Shown piece by piece: positions 33,555-43,055 of a stretch of 64,000 nucleotides of DNA. The translations under genes and the position numbers were made by a program. Where the stretch lies: assembly GCA_966250335.1 (NCBI GenBank), contig CBINGZ010000011.1, positions 62,001 through 126,000 of the forward strand, written 5' to 3'. Within the stretch, counting starts at the first letter, position 1; every line of letters starts with the position of its first letter. The notes beneath the pieces are model-generated. The model was not told where the DNA came from, searched no databases, and was given only the letters and a program-made list of their open reading frames with translations. The stretch comes from OLB7 sp966250335 (GTDB taxonomy: Bacteria > Bacteroidota > Ignavibacteria > OLB7).

Positions 33555-35633
33555 TCAGGGTAAATAGATCAGCGACCGGGATTCGTGCTGGTCTCCGGCA
33601 TCGAGCATGACGTAGTACGCCCCGCTCGGAAGGCCGTTGGGGATGAAGAGAACCGTGTGCCGTCCGGCAGGTCGAGGGTCGCCGTCCAGGAGTCTGGCGA
33701 CCTCTTCTCCCAGCGAATTGTACACGGCCAGCGTGACGGCCGAGGATTGCCGCACGGTGAAGTCGATCGACGTGAACTCCCTGAAGGGATTGGGGGAGGC
33801 TTGGCCGATGGCAGTGATTGTGGGGATGACATCTTCGCAGACCGTCACCCGCTCGCGCACCGAACCGAGATCGATCACCGTCCGCCTGAGAACCGTTCCG
33901 TCGTTGTGCGATCTGATGACGACCTCGACCCTATCCTCGCCGGTGAGCGGGGCGGAGGTCGGCGCCAGGGTCCACTGGGCGATTCCGGAGACGGGGGAGA
34001 GGGTCCGGCCGCTGCGCGGCGTCGATCCCCCGGAGAGAGGGGTGAGGGTGATGTCGAGCTGACGTCTCTCGGCGAGCATATCGTCGGAAATCTCCTGGAT
34101 CGACATTCCCGGCGCTCCGTTCAGGGGATTGTCGACCCATGCGCCGACGGTGACCGTGTTGTCGTTCGCGATATGGATGGCCGGATATCCGACGACCGGC
34201 CGTTCGCGGCTGAGCCGTCGCAGCGCCTCCTCGACGTTCAGAAGCCCGTACCCGTAGGCGGTGTCGGGGTTCTCGGCGTGGGAGGCGGTCTGCTGGATGA
34301 GCGTTCTCACCTCATAGGGGGTCAGATCGGGCCGCGCCGAGAGGATGAGAGCGATGCCGGCTGTTGCGAGCGGGGAGGCGAGCGAGGTCCCCTGTGCGGC
34401 CGCGAAGGCGATGGAATCCTTGCTGTCGGCTCCCCACACCTTCACCCCCATCGTCGCGATATCGGGCTTCAGACGTCCGTTGCCGGAGAAGCCTCTGCTG
34501 CTGAAGGAGGCGATGACGCTGTGGGAGTCGACGGCCGCCACGGCGATCGCCGAATCGGCCTCCGCCGGCACCCCGATGAACTTGAACCCTGAAAGGAACT
34601 CGTTCCCCGCCGCGTTGACGCAGACCACGCCGAGCGAGACGCAATGGTTCAACCCTCTGCTGGCGAACGCCGTACGGCCGTCGAGTTCGTCGTAGGTGTG
34701 CGATTTCTCCGGCGGGTCGTAGCTGGTGTAGCCGAGCGAGGCGTTGGTGATATCGACCCCCTGCGCCTCCAGCCACTCCAGCCCCGCCACGTAGTTGTCC
34801 TCCTCGACGTTCCGCTCCGAGCGGATATCCTCGGTTCGCGCCAGCAGGAAGCTTGCGCTCGGGGCGCCGCCGACGAACTTCCCCGGCAGGTAGCCGGCGA
34901 TGGTGCTCATCACGGTGGTGCCGTGGTACTCGGAGGGGTTCTCTCCCGGCTCGTCGTAGGTGGAGGTGTCGCCGTAGACGAAGTCCCGTTCGCCGATCAC
35001 GTCGGCGTTCCGGAGCGCCAGGTGGCTCCTCCAGTCGAACCCGCCGTCAAGGACTCCGATCAGAATATCCTCGCCGGCGATGCCGCGCGTGTGGGCGTAG
35101 TCGAACCGGCTCAGCCTGTTCTGGTACCCGGTCAGACCGTATCTGTTCGTGATGCATCCTCCCCTCTCCGGGATCTCCTCCTGCGCCGATTTCGCGACCG
35201 CGACCTTGTCGAAGGGAGAGGAGGGGGAGGGGGGAAGGGTGCGGACGGTACGGATCGAATCGAGGAACGGAAGGGTCAGAAGGGATCTGTAGGTGACCGA
35301 GTCGGTGCGGACCATGACGGTGTTGAGCCATCGGGAGCTCTGGGCGATCACGGCGCCGGTCGAGAGTATCGCGTCAAGATAAGGCTGGGGGATCGGGAGA
35401 TCGGCCGTGGAGACGCGCTCATCCGGCGGAAACATCTTCAGACGGCGGTTCAGCGCCCGTCCCGTCAGGTGCGCGGTCGCGGTCCGGTACAACGGATCGT
35501 TCGGGGGGATGATCCTGTGCGGCGTCCCCTTATCGCTGATGTAGAGCCTGTAATATCGTAACGAGTCCTGAGCGCATGCCGTCGATACCATCAAGAGAAC
35601 CGCTGCCGTCAGAACGGGAAAAAGTCTCGCCAT
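33555..35633 (-). CDS. S8 subtilisin-like peptidase with type IX secretion domain
   Basis: A 692-aa secreted protease. Signal peptide (residues 1-21, LTAAVLLMVSTACA), propeptide-like region to about 160, and peptidase S8 domain with Asp196 (GVLDGGFD), His237 (SEYHGTTV), oxyanion region VNAAGNEF and Ser417 (GTSLASP). The C-terminal ~85 residues form a type A sorting domain (ASPNPFREFTSIDFTV, then YNSLGEEVARLLDG and a final RSLIYLP), which directs export through the type IX system. That system is specific to the FCB group. Likely cell-surface or extracellular protein degradation. Confidence 0.94.
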   Translation of the reverse strand: MARLFPVLTAAVLLMVSTACAQDSLRYYRLYISDKGTPHRIIPPNDPLYRTATAHLTGRALNRRLKMFPPDERVSTADLPIPQPYLDAILSTGAVIAQSSRWLNTVMVRTDSVTYRSLLTLPFLDSIRTVRTLPPSPSSPFDKVAVAKSAQEEIPERGGCITNRYGLTGYQNRLSRFDYAHTRGIAGEDILIGVLDGGFDWRSHLALRNADVIGERDFVYGDTSTYDEPGENPSEYHGTTVMSTIAGYLPGKFVGGAPSASFLLARTEDIRSERNVEEDNYVAGLEWLEAQGVDITNASLGYTSYDPPEKSHTYDELDGRTAFASRGLNHCVSLGVVCVNAAGNEFLSGFKFIGVPAEADSAIAVAAVDSHSVIASFSSRGFSGNGRLKPDIATMGVKVWGADSKDSIAFAAAQGTSLASPLATAGIALILSARPDLTPYEVRTLIQQTASHAENPDTAYGYGLLNVEEALRRLSRERPVVGYPAIHIANDNTVTVGAWVDNPLNGAPGMSIQEISDDMLAERRQLDITLTPLSGGSTPRSGRTLSPVSGIAQWTLAPTSAPLTGEDRVEVVIRSHNDGTVLRRTVIDLGSVRERVTVCEDVIPTITAIGQASPNPFREFTSIDFTVRQSSAVTLAVYNSLGEEVARLLDGDPRPAGRHTVLFIPNGLPSGAYYVMLDAGDQHESRSLIYLP

Positions 35634-35751
35634 TCGTAGTATCCGTTGACGTCCGTGCCGTAGAGAGATCGAGCCTTTGAGAACAGGGAATGTAAGCTAA
35701 TCCCCCGTGATTGAATATCCCATTGTAACAAGTAACAAATTAGATGTCGAG

Positions 35752-35783
35752 TATGGCGGTAGCGGGGGGGAACAGTATATTTG
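35752..35783 (+). promoter_or_regulatory. candidate promoter of the fused E1 gene
   Basis: TATATTTG (35776-35783) matches the Bacteroidota -7 element. TATG (35752-35755) lies 20 bases upstream with one mismatch to TTTG. A transcript from here would start near 35790, supporting ATG 35837 as the translation start. Confidence 0.5.
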
Positions 35784-35836
35784 GGCACCTCAGTCCGAAG
35801 TCCCTACCAGACGAAATTCAAACGATATCTAACCTG

Positions 35837-37984
35837 ATGAGCGCCAGTCAAGCTAAAGCCGGATCGAAGAGCAAGAAACGTCAGTCGAAGGCGGAAACGG
35901 TTCCGTCCGACCTCGTGCTGGAGGTTGGGGGAGAGGGCCCGGGTGAAGCGATCACCAACGGCAACTCCTCGACCGCTCCCTCGATCGTACCGGATGCCGC
36001 GACGCTCCGTGAATGGTACGGGCTGATGCATCTGGGACGTATTCTGGACGAAAAGGCGGCCAACTATCTGAAGCAGGCGAAGGGCTGGAGCTACCATGCC
36101 CCGTGCGCCGGCCATGAGGGAATCCAGCTCGCGCTGGGACGGTCGTTCCGTCAGGGGACCGATTTCCTCTTCCCGTACTATCGCGATCTGATGACGTCGC
36201 TCGCCGCCGGCATCACCCCGTACGAGATCATCCTCAACGGTCTCAGCAAGGAAGGGGATGTGGCCGGCGGGGGACGTCACATGTCGAACCACTTCGCCAA
36301 GCCGACGATCGGCATCCAGAACGTCTCGAGCTGCACCGGCAACCATGCGCCGCACGCGGCCGGCGTCGCCAAGGCGATCAAATACTACAAATCGGACGCG
36401 ATCAGCTTCTATTCGGGGGGTGAATCGGCCTGCTCCGAGGGCTACTTCTACGAGGCCGTCAACGGCGCCACCGTCGCGAAGCTTCCGGTGATCTTCGTGA
36501 TCCAGAACAACGGCTACGGCATCTCCGTCCCGCTTCACGAGGCGAGCGCCAACCCGATCGTCTCCGACAACTTCAGCGGCTTCGCCAACCTCCATATCGT
36601 CCGCGTCGACGGCACCGATGTGCTCGACTCCTGGCGCGGCATGCAGGAGGCGATCGCCTACGTGCGGAGCGGAGCGGGGCCGGCGATGGTCCATGCGCAG
36701 TGCGTCCGTATCGGATCGCATTCCAATTCGGATCGTCATGAGCTCTATCGCACTCCGGAGGAGCTGGCCGAGGCGAAGGGGAAGGACCCGGTCAGAAAGC
36801 TCCGCGCCTACCTGCTGGAGCAGGGGATTGCGACCGAAGAGGATCTGGCCGGAATCGAGGCGGGGAACAAGACGATATTGTTCGACGCGGCCGACAAGGC
36901 CGAGGCGACCCCCGACCCGTCGCCCGAATCGTACAAGGAGTTCCTGATCGCCGACCCCTACGCCGCGAAGGAGAATCGCGACGCCGAAGGGGAGGAGATG
37001 ACGCTGCTCCAGTCGCTCAACACCGTCATGAAGGAGGAGTTCCGGCACAACCCGAACACCTTCATCTGGGGGCAGGATGTGGCGACCAAGGAGAAGGGCG
37101 GCATCTTCAACGTGACCAAGGGGATGCAGCAGGAGTTCGGCTACGACCGTGTCCACAACGCTCCGATCTCCGAGGATTATATCGTAGGCTCGGCAAACGG
37201 CTTCAGCCGCTTCAGCGACGACGTCCGTCTGCTGATCGAGGGGGCGGAGTTCGCCGACTACTTCTGGCCGGCGATGGAGCAGACCGTGGAGATGGGACAT
37301 GAATACTGGCGCACGCGCGGGCAGTTCTCGCCGAACGTCACGATTCGTATCGCATCGGGAGGATATATCACGGGGGGTCTCTACCACTCGCAGAACATCG
37401 AGGCGTCGCTGCAGCCGCTGCCGGGGATGAGGATCGTCTACCCGGCGTTCGCCGACGACGCGGCCGGTCTCCTCAGGACCTGCCTCCGCTCGCGCGGGAT
37501 GTCGATCTTCCTGGAGCCGAAGTTCCTCTACAACCACGGCTGGGCCAAGACTCAGGTCCCCCCCGGATTCGAGGTGCCGTTCGGCAAGGCGCGCACCCGG
37601 CGCCAGGGGCGCGATCTGGTGATCATCGGCTACGGCACGGCGATCCATCTGGCGATCCAGGCGGCGGAGAAGCTGGCGGCCGAGGGGATCGAGGCGGAGG
37701 TGCTCGACCTGCGTTCGATCAAGCCGATGGACGACGAGGCGATCTTCGAGGCGGTCCGCAAGACGAGCCGCGCGCTGGTGGCGCATGAGGATCATCTGCT
37801 GGGAGGGGTCGGCGGAGAGATCGTCGGCAGGATCATGACGAACTGCTTCGGCTATCTGGACGCGCCGGTGATGCGGGTCGGGAGCAAGGATACGCCGGTC
37901 GGCTTCTCGCCGGTGCTGGAGCGCGCCATCCTTCTCAACGCCGACGACATCTACCGGAAGGCCAAGGAGGTCATATCGTATTGA
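35837..37984 (+). CDS. 2-oxoacid dehydrogenase E1, fused alpha and beta subunits
   Basis: A 715-aa thiamine-diphosphate enzyme combining E1 alpha and E1 beta of a branched-chain or acetoin/pyruvate-type dehydrogenase complex. The alpha half (about 75-350) has HAPCAGHEGIQLALG and a ThDP motif GGESACSEG...IQNN; the Mg-binding acid is Glu, as in BCKDH GEG, but the last Gly is Ser. The beta half (about 385-715) has EEMTLLQSLNTVMKEE, ISEDYIVGSANGFS and AHEDHLLGGVGGEI. An open frame begins at 35744, but a promoter-like element at 35776-35783 argues for ATG 35837. Lipoyl E2 and E3 are not nearby. It decarboxylates a 2-oxoacid for acyl-CoA formation. Confidence 0.9.
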   Translation: MSASQAKAGSKSKKRQSKAETVPSDLVLEVGGEGPGEAITNGNSSTAPSIVPDAATLREWYGLMHLGRILDEKAANYLKQAKGWSYHAPCAGHEGIQLALGRSFRQGTDFLFPYYRDLMTSLAAGITPYEIILNGLSKEGDVAGGGRHMSNHFAKPTIGIQNVSSCTGNHAPHAAGVAKAIKYYKSDAISFYSGGESACSEGYFYEAVNGATVAKLPVIFVIQNNGYGISVPLHEASANPIVSDNFSGFANLHIVRVDGTDVLDSWRGMQEAIAYVRSGAGPAMVHAQCVRIGSHSNSDRHELYRTPEELAEAKGKDPVRKLRAYLLEQGIATEEDLAGIEAGNKTILFDAADKAEATPDPSPESYKEFLIADPYAAKENRDAEGEEMTLLQSLNTVMKEEFRHNPNTFIWGQDVATKEKGGIFNVTKGMQQEFGYDRVHNAPISEDYIVGSANGFSRFSDDVRLLIEGAEFADYFWPAMEQTVEMGHEYWRTRGQFSPNVTIRIASGGYITGGLYHSQNIEASLQPLPGMRIVYPAFADDAAGLLRTCLRSRGMSIFLEPKFLYNHGWAKTQVPPGFEVPFGKARTRRQGRDLVIIGYGTAIHLAIQAAEKLAAEGIEAEVLDLRSIKPMDDEAIFEAVRKTSRALVAHEDHLLGGVGGEIVGRIMTNCFGYLDAPVMRVGSKDTPVGFSPVLERAILLNADDIYRKAKEVISY

Positions 37985-38055
37985 GCCGTGATTGCGGAAG
38001 GCGACGGTAACCGACCGTCCCATTATCCCGCATCACGATTCATCGGAGAAGTGGA

Positions 38056-38093
38056 ACGGCCCGGTCCTGCGCACGTAACCGCAGCCGGGCCGT
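38056..38093 (+). terminator. hairpin terminator after fused E1 gene
   Basis: ACGGCCCGG (38056-38064) and CCGGGCCGT (38085-38093) pair, with an inner CTGCG/CGCAG stem. It lies 72 bases after the stop. The remaining sequence to 38243 has no gene. Confidence 0.65.
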
Positions 38094-38243
38094 GTCGTGT
38101 CGCGAAGCGATTCATTGTGCCCGCCGTGCCCAGGCGTTTCACCGGTCGTCGGGGCGGGCCATCGATCAGGTCAATCACATCTTCTGACGGTCAGGCGCGA
38201 TCGATCCGCAACATCGCGGCGCCGGGACCGTAGGGATCGCACC

Positions 38244-39578
38244 ATGAGCATCAACAGCCTCCGACAATCATTCGTCATCATCGCCGTAGTTCTCGCCGGG
38301 GCGGGGTCGGTCTACTCGCAGACACCCCCCGTCACGCGGACCCTCACGATCGAGGAGGCGGTCTCCATCGCCAACGACAGGAATCTCACCATCGAGCTCG
38401 CCCGTTCGCGCGTGAACACGGCGGGGGCGCGGGTCACAAGCTCGTTCGGAACCTTCCTTCCCCAGATAAATATCTCCAGCGGATATACACGGCAGCTCAG
38501 CGACGGCACGGTGGTTGTGCAGGGGACGCCGATCCCCGGCAACAGACCCCCCGACAATCTGAGCGCGAACATCTCGGCGAGCGTTCTGCTCTTCGACGGA
38601 TTCGCACGCACCGCGACATACAGCGCGTCGCAATCCGATCTTACAGCCTCGATGGAGACATTGAACAGAACGAAGGAGGATGTGGCGTTCCAGACCAGAT
38701 CGGCCTTCCTGAACGTTCTCCGCTCCGATCAGATCGTGGAGGTGCGGAGGAACGATATAGAACTGAACCGCGAGCAGCTCGTGCGCGCCAGGGGACTGGT
38801 GGAGAGCGGCGCCGCGCAGGTGGGAACCGTCTACTCGCAGGAGGCGGAGCTCGCCAACGCCGAGCTTGCGCTGGAACAGGCCTCCACCGACGTCATCATC
38901 GCGCGGAACACGCTGGAGCAGATTCTGAACCTTGATCCCGCGGTCGAGGTGCGCGCCAGCGCCGAGGGGCTCGCCAGCAGCGTCGACTCGCTGGAGATCC
39001 TGGAGTCGCGCGGCGCCCTTGGATCGTTCGACGATATGCTGAGACGCCAGCGCGAGAACCGGAAGGATATCCGCGCGGCACAGCTCGCCGTGGAGTCGGC
39101 CGGCGCGTCGGTCAAGGCGGCAAGGGGGAACTACTACCCGCAGGTCTCCGCCAGCGTCGGTTACGGCTGGCAGAGGGCGGGGGATATCCGCAGCGGCAAC
39201 TCCAGCTTCGGGCTCAACCTGAACTACACGCCGTTCGACGGCTTCCGTACCAACGAGCAGGTGCAGCTTGCCGAGGCGCAGCGTCAGTCGGCCGAGATCG
39301 AACTGCGGCGTCTGGAGCTGCAGGCGCAGTCGGAGCTTCAGCAGTCGCTGGCCCGCCTGGACGGCGCCGAACGCCAGCTCCGCGCCGCTTCCAAGGCGGT
39401 GACCGCCGCGCGCCAGAGCCGTTTCGCCGCCGACGAACGGTACAAGGTCGGGCTCGGTAATTACGTCGATTATCTGCTGGCGAACTCGCAGTATCTGAGC
39501 GCCCAGATCAACCAGGTCAACGCGGTCTTCAATTTCCGCCTGGCCCTCTACGAAGTCAGATACCAGCTCGGCGAATAA
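38244..39578 (+). CDS. TolC family outer-membrane efflux protein
   Basis: A 444-aa outer-membrane channel subunit. The signal peptide is SFVIIAVVLAGAGSVYSQ, followed by two tandem OEP repeats rich in heptad helices (LTIEEAVSIANDRNLTIELA, then AQLAVESAGASVKAARGNYYPQVSASVGYG). These build the periplasmic tunnel, and short beta strands build the barrel. The frame is open from 38097 but ATG 38244 begins the signal peptide. First gene of a five-gene efflux operon with an HlyD-like adaptor, an ATPase and two permeases. Confidence 0.92.
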   Translation: MSINSLRQSFVIIAVVLAGAGSVYSQTPPVTRTLTIEEAVSIANDRNLTIELARSRVNTAGARVTSSFGTFLPQINISSGYTRQLSDGTVVVQGTPIPGNRPPDNLSANISASVLLFDGFARTATYSASQSDLTASMETLNRTKEDVAFQTRSAFLNVLRSDQIVEVRRNDIELNREQLVRARGLVESGAAQVGTVYSQEAELANAELALEQASTDVIIARNTLEQILNLDPAVEVRASAEGLASSVDSLEILESRGALGSFDDMLRRQRENRKDIRAAQLAVESAGASVKAARGNYYPQVSASVGYGWQRAGDIRSGNSSFGLNLNYTPFDGFRTNEQVQLAEAQRQSAEIELRRLELQAQSELQQSLARLDGAERQLRAASKAVTAARQSRFAADERYKVGLGNYVDYLLANSQYLSAQINQVNAVFNFRLALYEVRYQLGE

Positions 39579-39658
39579 CCGTCGTCCGAGAGACCGGGCC
39601 TGAGACCGGCCCCGCGACCGATCAACGATCCCAGATCACTAACGACCCGTGCAATTTC

Positions 39659-40984
39659 ATGGCTGAGAAACCGATTCAACGTCCCGTAAGAAAGAAGAAG
39701 AGTCGTACCGGCCTCATCGTTGGCGCCCTCATTGTTGCCCTGCTGGGGGCGGCGATCGCCTCGGTCGCCCTGAAGGGGAACGACGACCGCGTATCGGTGG
39801 AGCTGACCGAGGTGACGCAGAGAACGATCACCCAGACCGTGGTGGCGACCGGCATGATCGACCCGGAGACCCAGGTGAAGATCTCACCCGAGGTGAGCGG
39901 CGAGATCATCTTCCTCGGCCCCAAGGAGGGGGACTTCGTGCAGCGCGGCCAGGTGCTCGTCCGGATCAATCCCGAGTCGATACTTGCCGAGCGCCAGCAG
40001 GCGGAGGCCTCGATCTCCGGCGCACGGGCGCGCCAGGCCTCGTCGCGCGCCAATCTGCTCCGCGCCGAGCAGGAGCTGGCAAGGGTGCAGCAGCTGTACG
40101 AGAAGGCGCTGGCCACGAAGCAGGAGCTGGAGAATATCCAGTCGCAGGTGGAGGTCGCCAAGGCGGAGCTGGAGGCGGCCGGGTTCCAGGTGGAGCAGCA
40201 GCGCGCCGCCGTGCGGCAGGTGCAGGAGTCGGTCAACAAGACCACCATCGTCTCTCCGATCGCCGGCACGGTGACGAACCTGAACTCGAAGGTCGGCGAA
40301 AAGGTCGTCGGCGCGATACAGATGTCGGGAACGGAAATCATGACGCTTGCCGATCTTTCGGTGATCGAGGCGGTGGTCGACGTATCGGAGACCGATGTCG
40401 TTCAGGTCAGCGTGGGGGATCAGGCGGAGGTCGAGGTGGACGCGATCCCGAACAGGAAGTTCAAGGCGATCGTCAGCCAGATCGCCAACTCCCCCAAGAA
40501 GAGCGGCGTGGGGACGAACGAGCAGCTGACCAACTTCGAGGTCCGCGTCAGGTTCATCGATCCCGACGGGCGGCTCCGCCCCGGCATGACCGCCACGGCG
40601 ACGATCGAGACCGCCAGGGAGGCCAACGTCCTCGCGGTTCCGATCCAGGCGGTGACCACGCGGACGAAGAAGGAGCCGGAGAAGAGCGAGGAGGAGAAGG
40701 AGGCCGAGGAGGACAACGTCAGGAACCTGAAACTCGATCGTGAGGAGAAGGAGGAGAAGCCCGACCCGATCGTCTTCGTCCGCGACGGCGAGGTCGTCAG
40801 GGCACGCGTGGTGGCGACCGGGATACGGGACGATCAGTATATCCAGATCGTGAGCGGACTGAAGAAGGGGGAGACCGTGGTGAGCGGCAACTACCGCGCC
40901 GTCAGCGAGGAGCTGGAGGAGGGATCGAAGATCAAGACCACGATCTCCACGACCTCGTCGACATCGACGAAGGAGAAGAAATGA
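39659..40984 (+). CDS. MacA-like periplasmic adaptor (HlyD/RND-MFP family)
   Basis: A 441-aa membrane-fusion protein: one N-terminal helix (residues ~17-37), lipoyl-like half motifs ([20 protein letters not shown], and later [20 protein letters not shown]), a long alpha-hairpin between them, and beta-barrel domains. An unusual Glu/Lys-rich insertion ([16 protein letters not shown]) lies near residue 340. It bridges the inner-membrane ABC permeases to TolC. The stop overlaps the next gene's ATG by four bases. Confidence 0.92.
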   Translation: MAEKPIQRPVRKKKSRTGLIVGALIVALLGAAIASVALKGNDDRVSVELTEVTQRTITQTVVATGMIDPETQVKISPEVSGEIIFLGPKEGDFVQRGQVLVRINPESILAERQQAEASISGARARQASSRANLLRAEQELARVQQLYEKALATKQELENIQSQVEVAKAELEAAGFQVEQQRAAVRQVQESVNKTTIVSPIAGTVTNLNSKVGEKVVGAIQMSGTEIMTLADLSVIEAVVDVSETDVVQVSVGDQAEVEVDAIPNRKFKAIVSQIANSPKKSGVGTNEQLTNFEVRVRFIDPDGRLRPGMTATATIETAREANVLAVPIQAVTTRTKKEPEKSEEEKEAEEDNVRNLKLDREEKEEKPDPIVFVRDGEVVRARVVATGIRDDQYIQIVSGLKKGETVVSGNYRAVSEELEEGSKIKTTISTTSSTSTKEKK

Positions 40985-41760
40985 GCGCCCCGCATCAGCC
41001 TTATATCGCGCCGGAGGGGACGCCCGTCATCGGAATGCACAATATCGCGCGGCGATATCAGATGGGCTCCGAGACGATCCATGCCCTGCGCGATGTGTCG
41101 CTTCTGATACATCGCAACGAATATGTCGCGATCATGGGGCCGTCGGGGTCGGGGAAGTCCACCCTGATGAACATCATCGGCTGCCTGGACACCCCGAGCG
41201 GCGGCCAGTACGATTTCAACGGCGAGAAGATCTCGTCGCTCGGGGACGCCGATCTTGCATATATCAGAAACCGGGAGATCGGGTTCGTCTTCCAGACGTT
41301 CAATCTTCTCTCGCGCAGCGATGCGATCAGAAACGTGGAGCTGCCGCTGGTCTACGCCGGCTACGGCAGGGCCGAACGGCGTGAGATGGCGGAGCAGGAG
41401 CTGATCGCCGTGGGGCTGGGGGAGCGTATGTCGCACAAGCCGAACGAGCTCTCCGGCGGGCAGCGCCAGCGCGTGGCGATCGCCCGCGCCCTGGTCACCC
41501 GTCCCTCCATCATCCTTGCCGACGAGCCGACCGGCAACCTCGACTCCAAGACCGGCAACGAGATCATGCGGCTCTTCGAGGAGCTCTGGATGAAGGGGAA
41601 CACGATCATCCTGGTGACCCACGAGGAGGATATCGCGCGGCACGCGGCACGGATCATCAGAATGCGCGACGGGCGCATCGAAAGCGATCTGCCGAACGAC
41701 AACAGAGTCATGTTCAGAACCGACGCCGACCCTGCCGTGCCGGCCAGCGGCGCGCACTAG
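40981..41760 (+). CDS. MacB/LolD-type ABC transporter ATPase
   Basis: A 259-aa ATPase with Walker [17 protein letters not shown]-loop FVFQTFNLL, signature [15 protein letters not shown], Walker [14 protein letters not shown] and switch His in VTHEED. The LDS-T-GN segment after Walker B is typical of the LolD/MacB/FtsE class. It powers the two FtsX-type permeases encoded next. Start ATG 40981 overlaps the adaptor's stop (ATGA). Confidence 0.94.
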   Translation: MSAPHQPYIAPEGTPVIGMHNIARRYQMGSETIHALRDVSLLIHRNEYVAIMGPSGSGKSTLMNIIGCLDTPSGGQYDFNGEKISSLGDADLAYIRNREIGFVFQTFNLLSRSDAIRNVELPLVYAGYGRAERREMAEQELIAVGLGERMSHKPNELSGGQRQRVAIARALVTRPSIILADEPTGNLDSKTGNEIMRLFEELWMKGNTIILVTHEEDIARHAARIIRMRDGRIESDLPNDNRVMFRTDADPAVPASGAH

Positions 41761-41785
41761 ATCATCCTCTCCGGAGCAGTCGATC

Positions 41786-43024
41786 ATGATGCAGATACTG
41801 GAAAGCATACGGATGGCGATCGCGGCCCTGGTCGGCAACAAGATGAGGGCGGCCCTGACCACGCTCGGTATCGTGATCGGCATCGGCGTCGTCCTCCTGA
41901 TGGGGTGGATGCTGGCGGGGCTCGACAGCGCGCTGGAGGAGACCCTCTCGATCTTCGGCGACGACATCCTCTACATCGACAAGTTCGACTGGACCGGGGA
42001 GGGGAACTGGCTGACCGACAGGAACAGAAAGAACATCACCTACGATCAATACCTGCGCGTCGAGGAACGGATACGGGGGGCGGAGCTCGTGCTGCCGACG
42101 GTCCGCCAGAGCGCCCGCTCGATCCGTTACGGCGATCTGGAACTGACCGGCACCACCATGTTCGGCACCACCGCCCGATATGTCGGCATCCTCGGCGGAA
42201 ATATCGAGGAGGGGCGTTTCTTCACCGAGGCCGAGGAGAGCTCCGCGTCCCTTGTCGCGGTGCTCGGCTCCGGCACCGTCGACGCTCTCTTCCCGAACGG
42301 CGACGCCCTGGGCAAGACGATCAAGGTCGACGGTCTGCCGTTCGTGGTGGTCGGCACGCTCCCCAAACGGGGGACGCTGATGGCGGACTTCGTCGACAAC
42401 CAGGTGATCATCCCCCTGAAACGCTTCTTCGGCATGTACGGGAAGCAGCGTGTCGTCATCAATGTGAAGGCGGGGGGGCCGGATAAGGTCGAGGAGGTGA
42501 AATACGAGACGATCGGCGTGATGCGCCAGGTCAGATCGCTGGCGCCGGAGACGCCGAACGATTTCGCCATCAACACGCAGGAGCAGTTCCGCGAACAGGC
42601 GAACCAGCTTCGGGCGGTGGTCTGGAGCGTCGGCGTCGTCATGACGGGGCTCTCGTTCCTGGTCGGCTCGATCGGCATCATGAACATCATGTTCGTCTCG
42701 GTCACGGAGCGGACCAAGGAGATCGGCATACGGAAGGCGGTGGGGGCGACACGGCGGTCGGTGCTGCTTCAGTTCCTGGTTGAAGCGGTGATCCTCTGTC
42801 TGCTGGGATCGATCATCAGCCTGATCTTTACCTCGGGGATCGCCTTCGCCGGCGCATGGTACCTGAGGACGGAACACGATATAACGTTCCTCAACCCCTA
42901 TGTTCCTCCGGACCAGATCGGCATCGCCCTGGCGGTGTCGGTGCTGGTGGGGATCATGGCCGGGGTGATTCCGGCCTACCGGGCGGCGAAGCTCGATCCG
43001 GTCGAGGCGTTACGGGCCGATTAG
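41786..43024 (+). CDS. MacB-type ABC permease 1
   Basis: A 412-aa permease with the MacB_PCD periplasmic domain (about residues 45-255) between TM1 (GIVIGIGVVLLMGWML) and three C-terminal FtsX helices. The conserved motif GIMNIMFVSVTERTKEIGIR follows TM2, and the end reads AYRAAKLDPVEALRAD. It works with the ATPase and a second, non-identical permease, suggesting a heterodimeric transporter. Confidence 0.92.
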   Translation: MMQILESIRMAIAALVGNKMRAALTTLGIVIGIGVVLLMGWMLAGLDSALEETLSIFGDDILYIDKFDWTGEGNWLTDRNRKNITYDQYLRVEERIRGAELVLPTVRQSARSIRYGDLELTGTTMFGTTARYVGILGGNIEEGRFFTEAEESSASLVAVLGSGTVDALFPNGDALGKTIKVDGLPFVVVGTLPKRGTLMADFVDNQVIIPLKRFFGMYGKQRVVINVKAGGPDKVEEVKYETIGVMRQVRSLAPETPNDFAINTQEQFREQANQLRAVVWSVGVVMTGLSFLVGSIGIMNIMFVSVTERTKEIGIRKAVGATRRSVLLQFLVEAVILCLLGSIISLIFTSGIAFAGAWYLRTEHDITFLNPYVPPDQIGIALAVSVLVGIMAGVIPAYRAAKLDPVEALRAD

Positions 43025-43055
43025 GATATATCTTCAACAAGCTTTCTCAACTCCG

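Noticed and set aside
35804..38023. 739-codon minus-strand frame opposite the fused E1 gene
   Set aside because: Shadow of a recognised enzyme; product compositionally biased with no motif.
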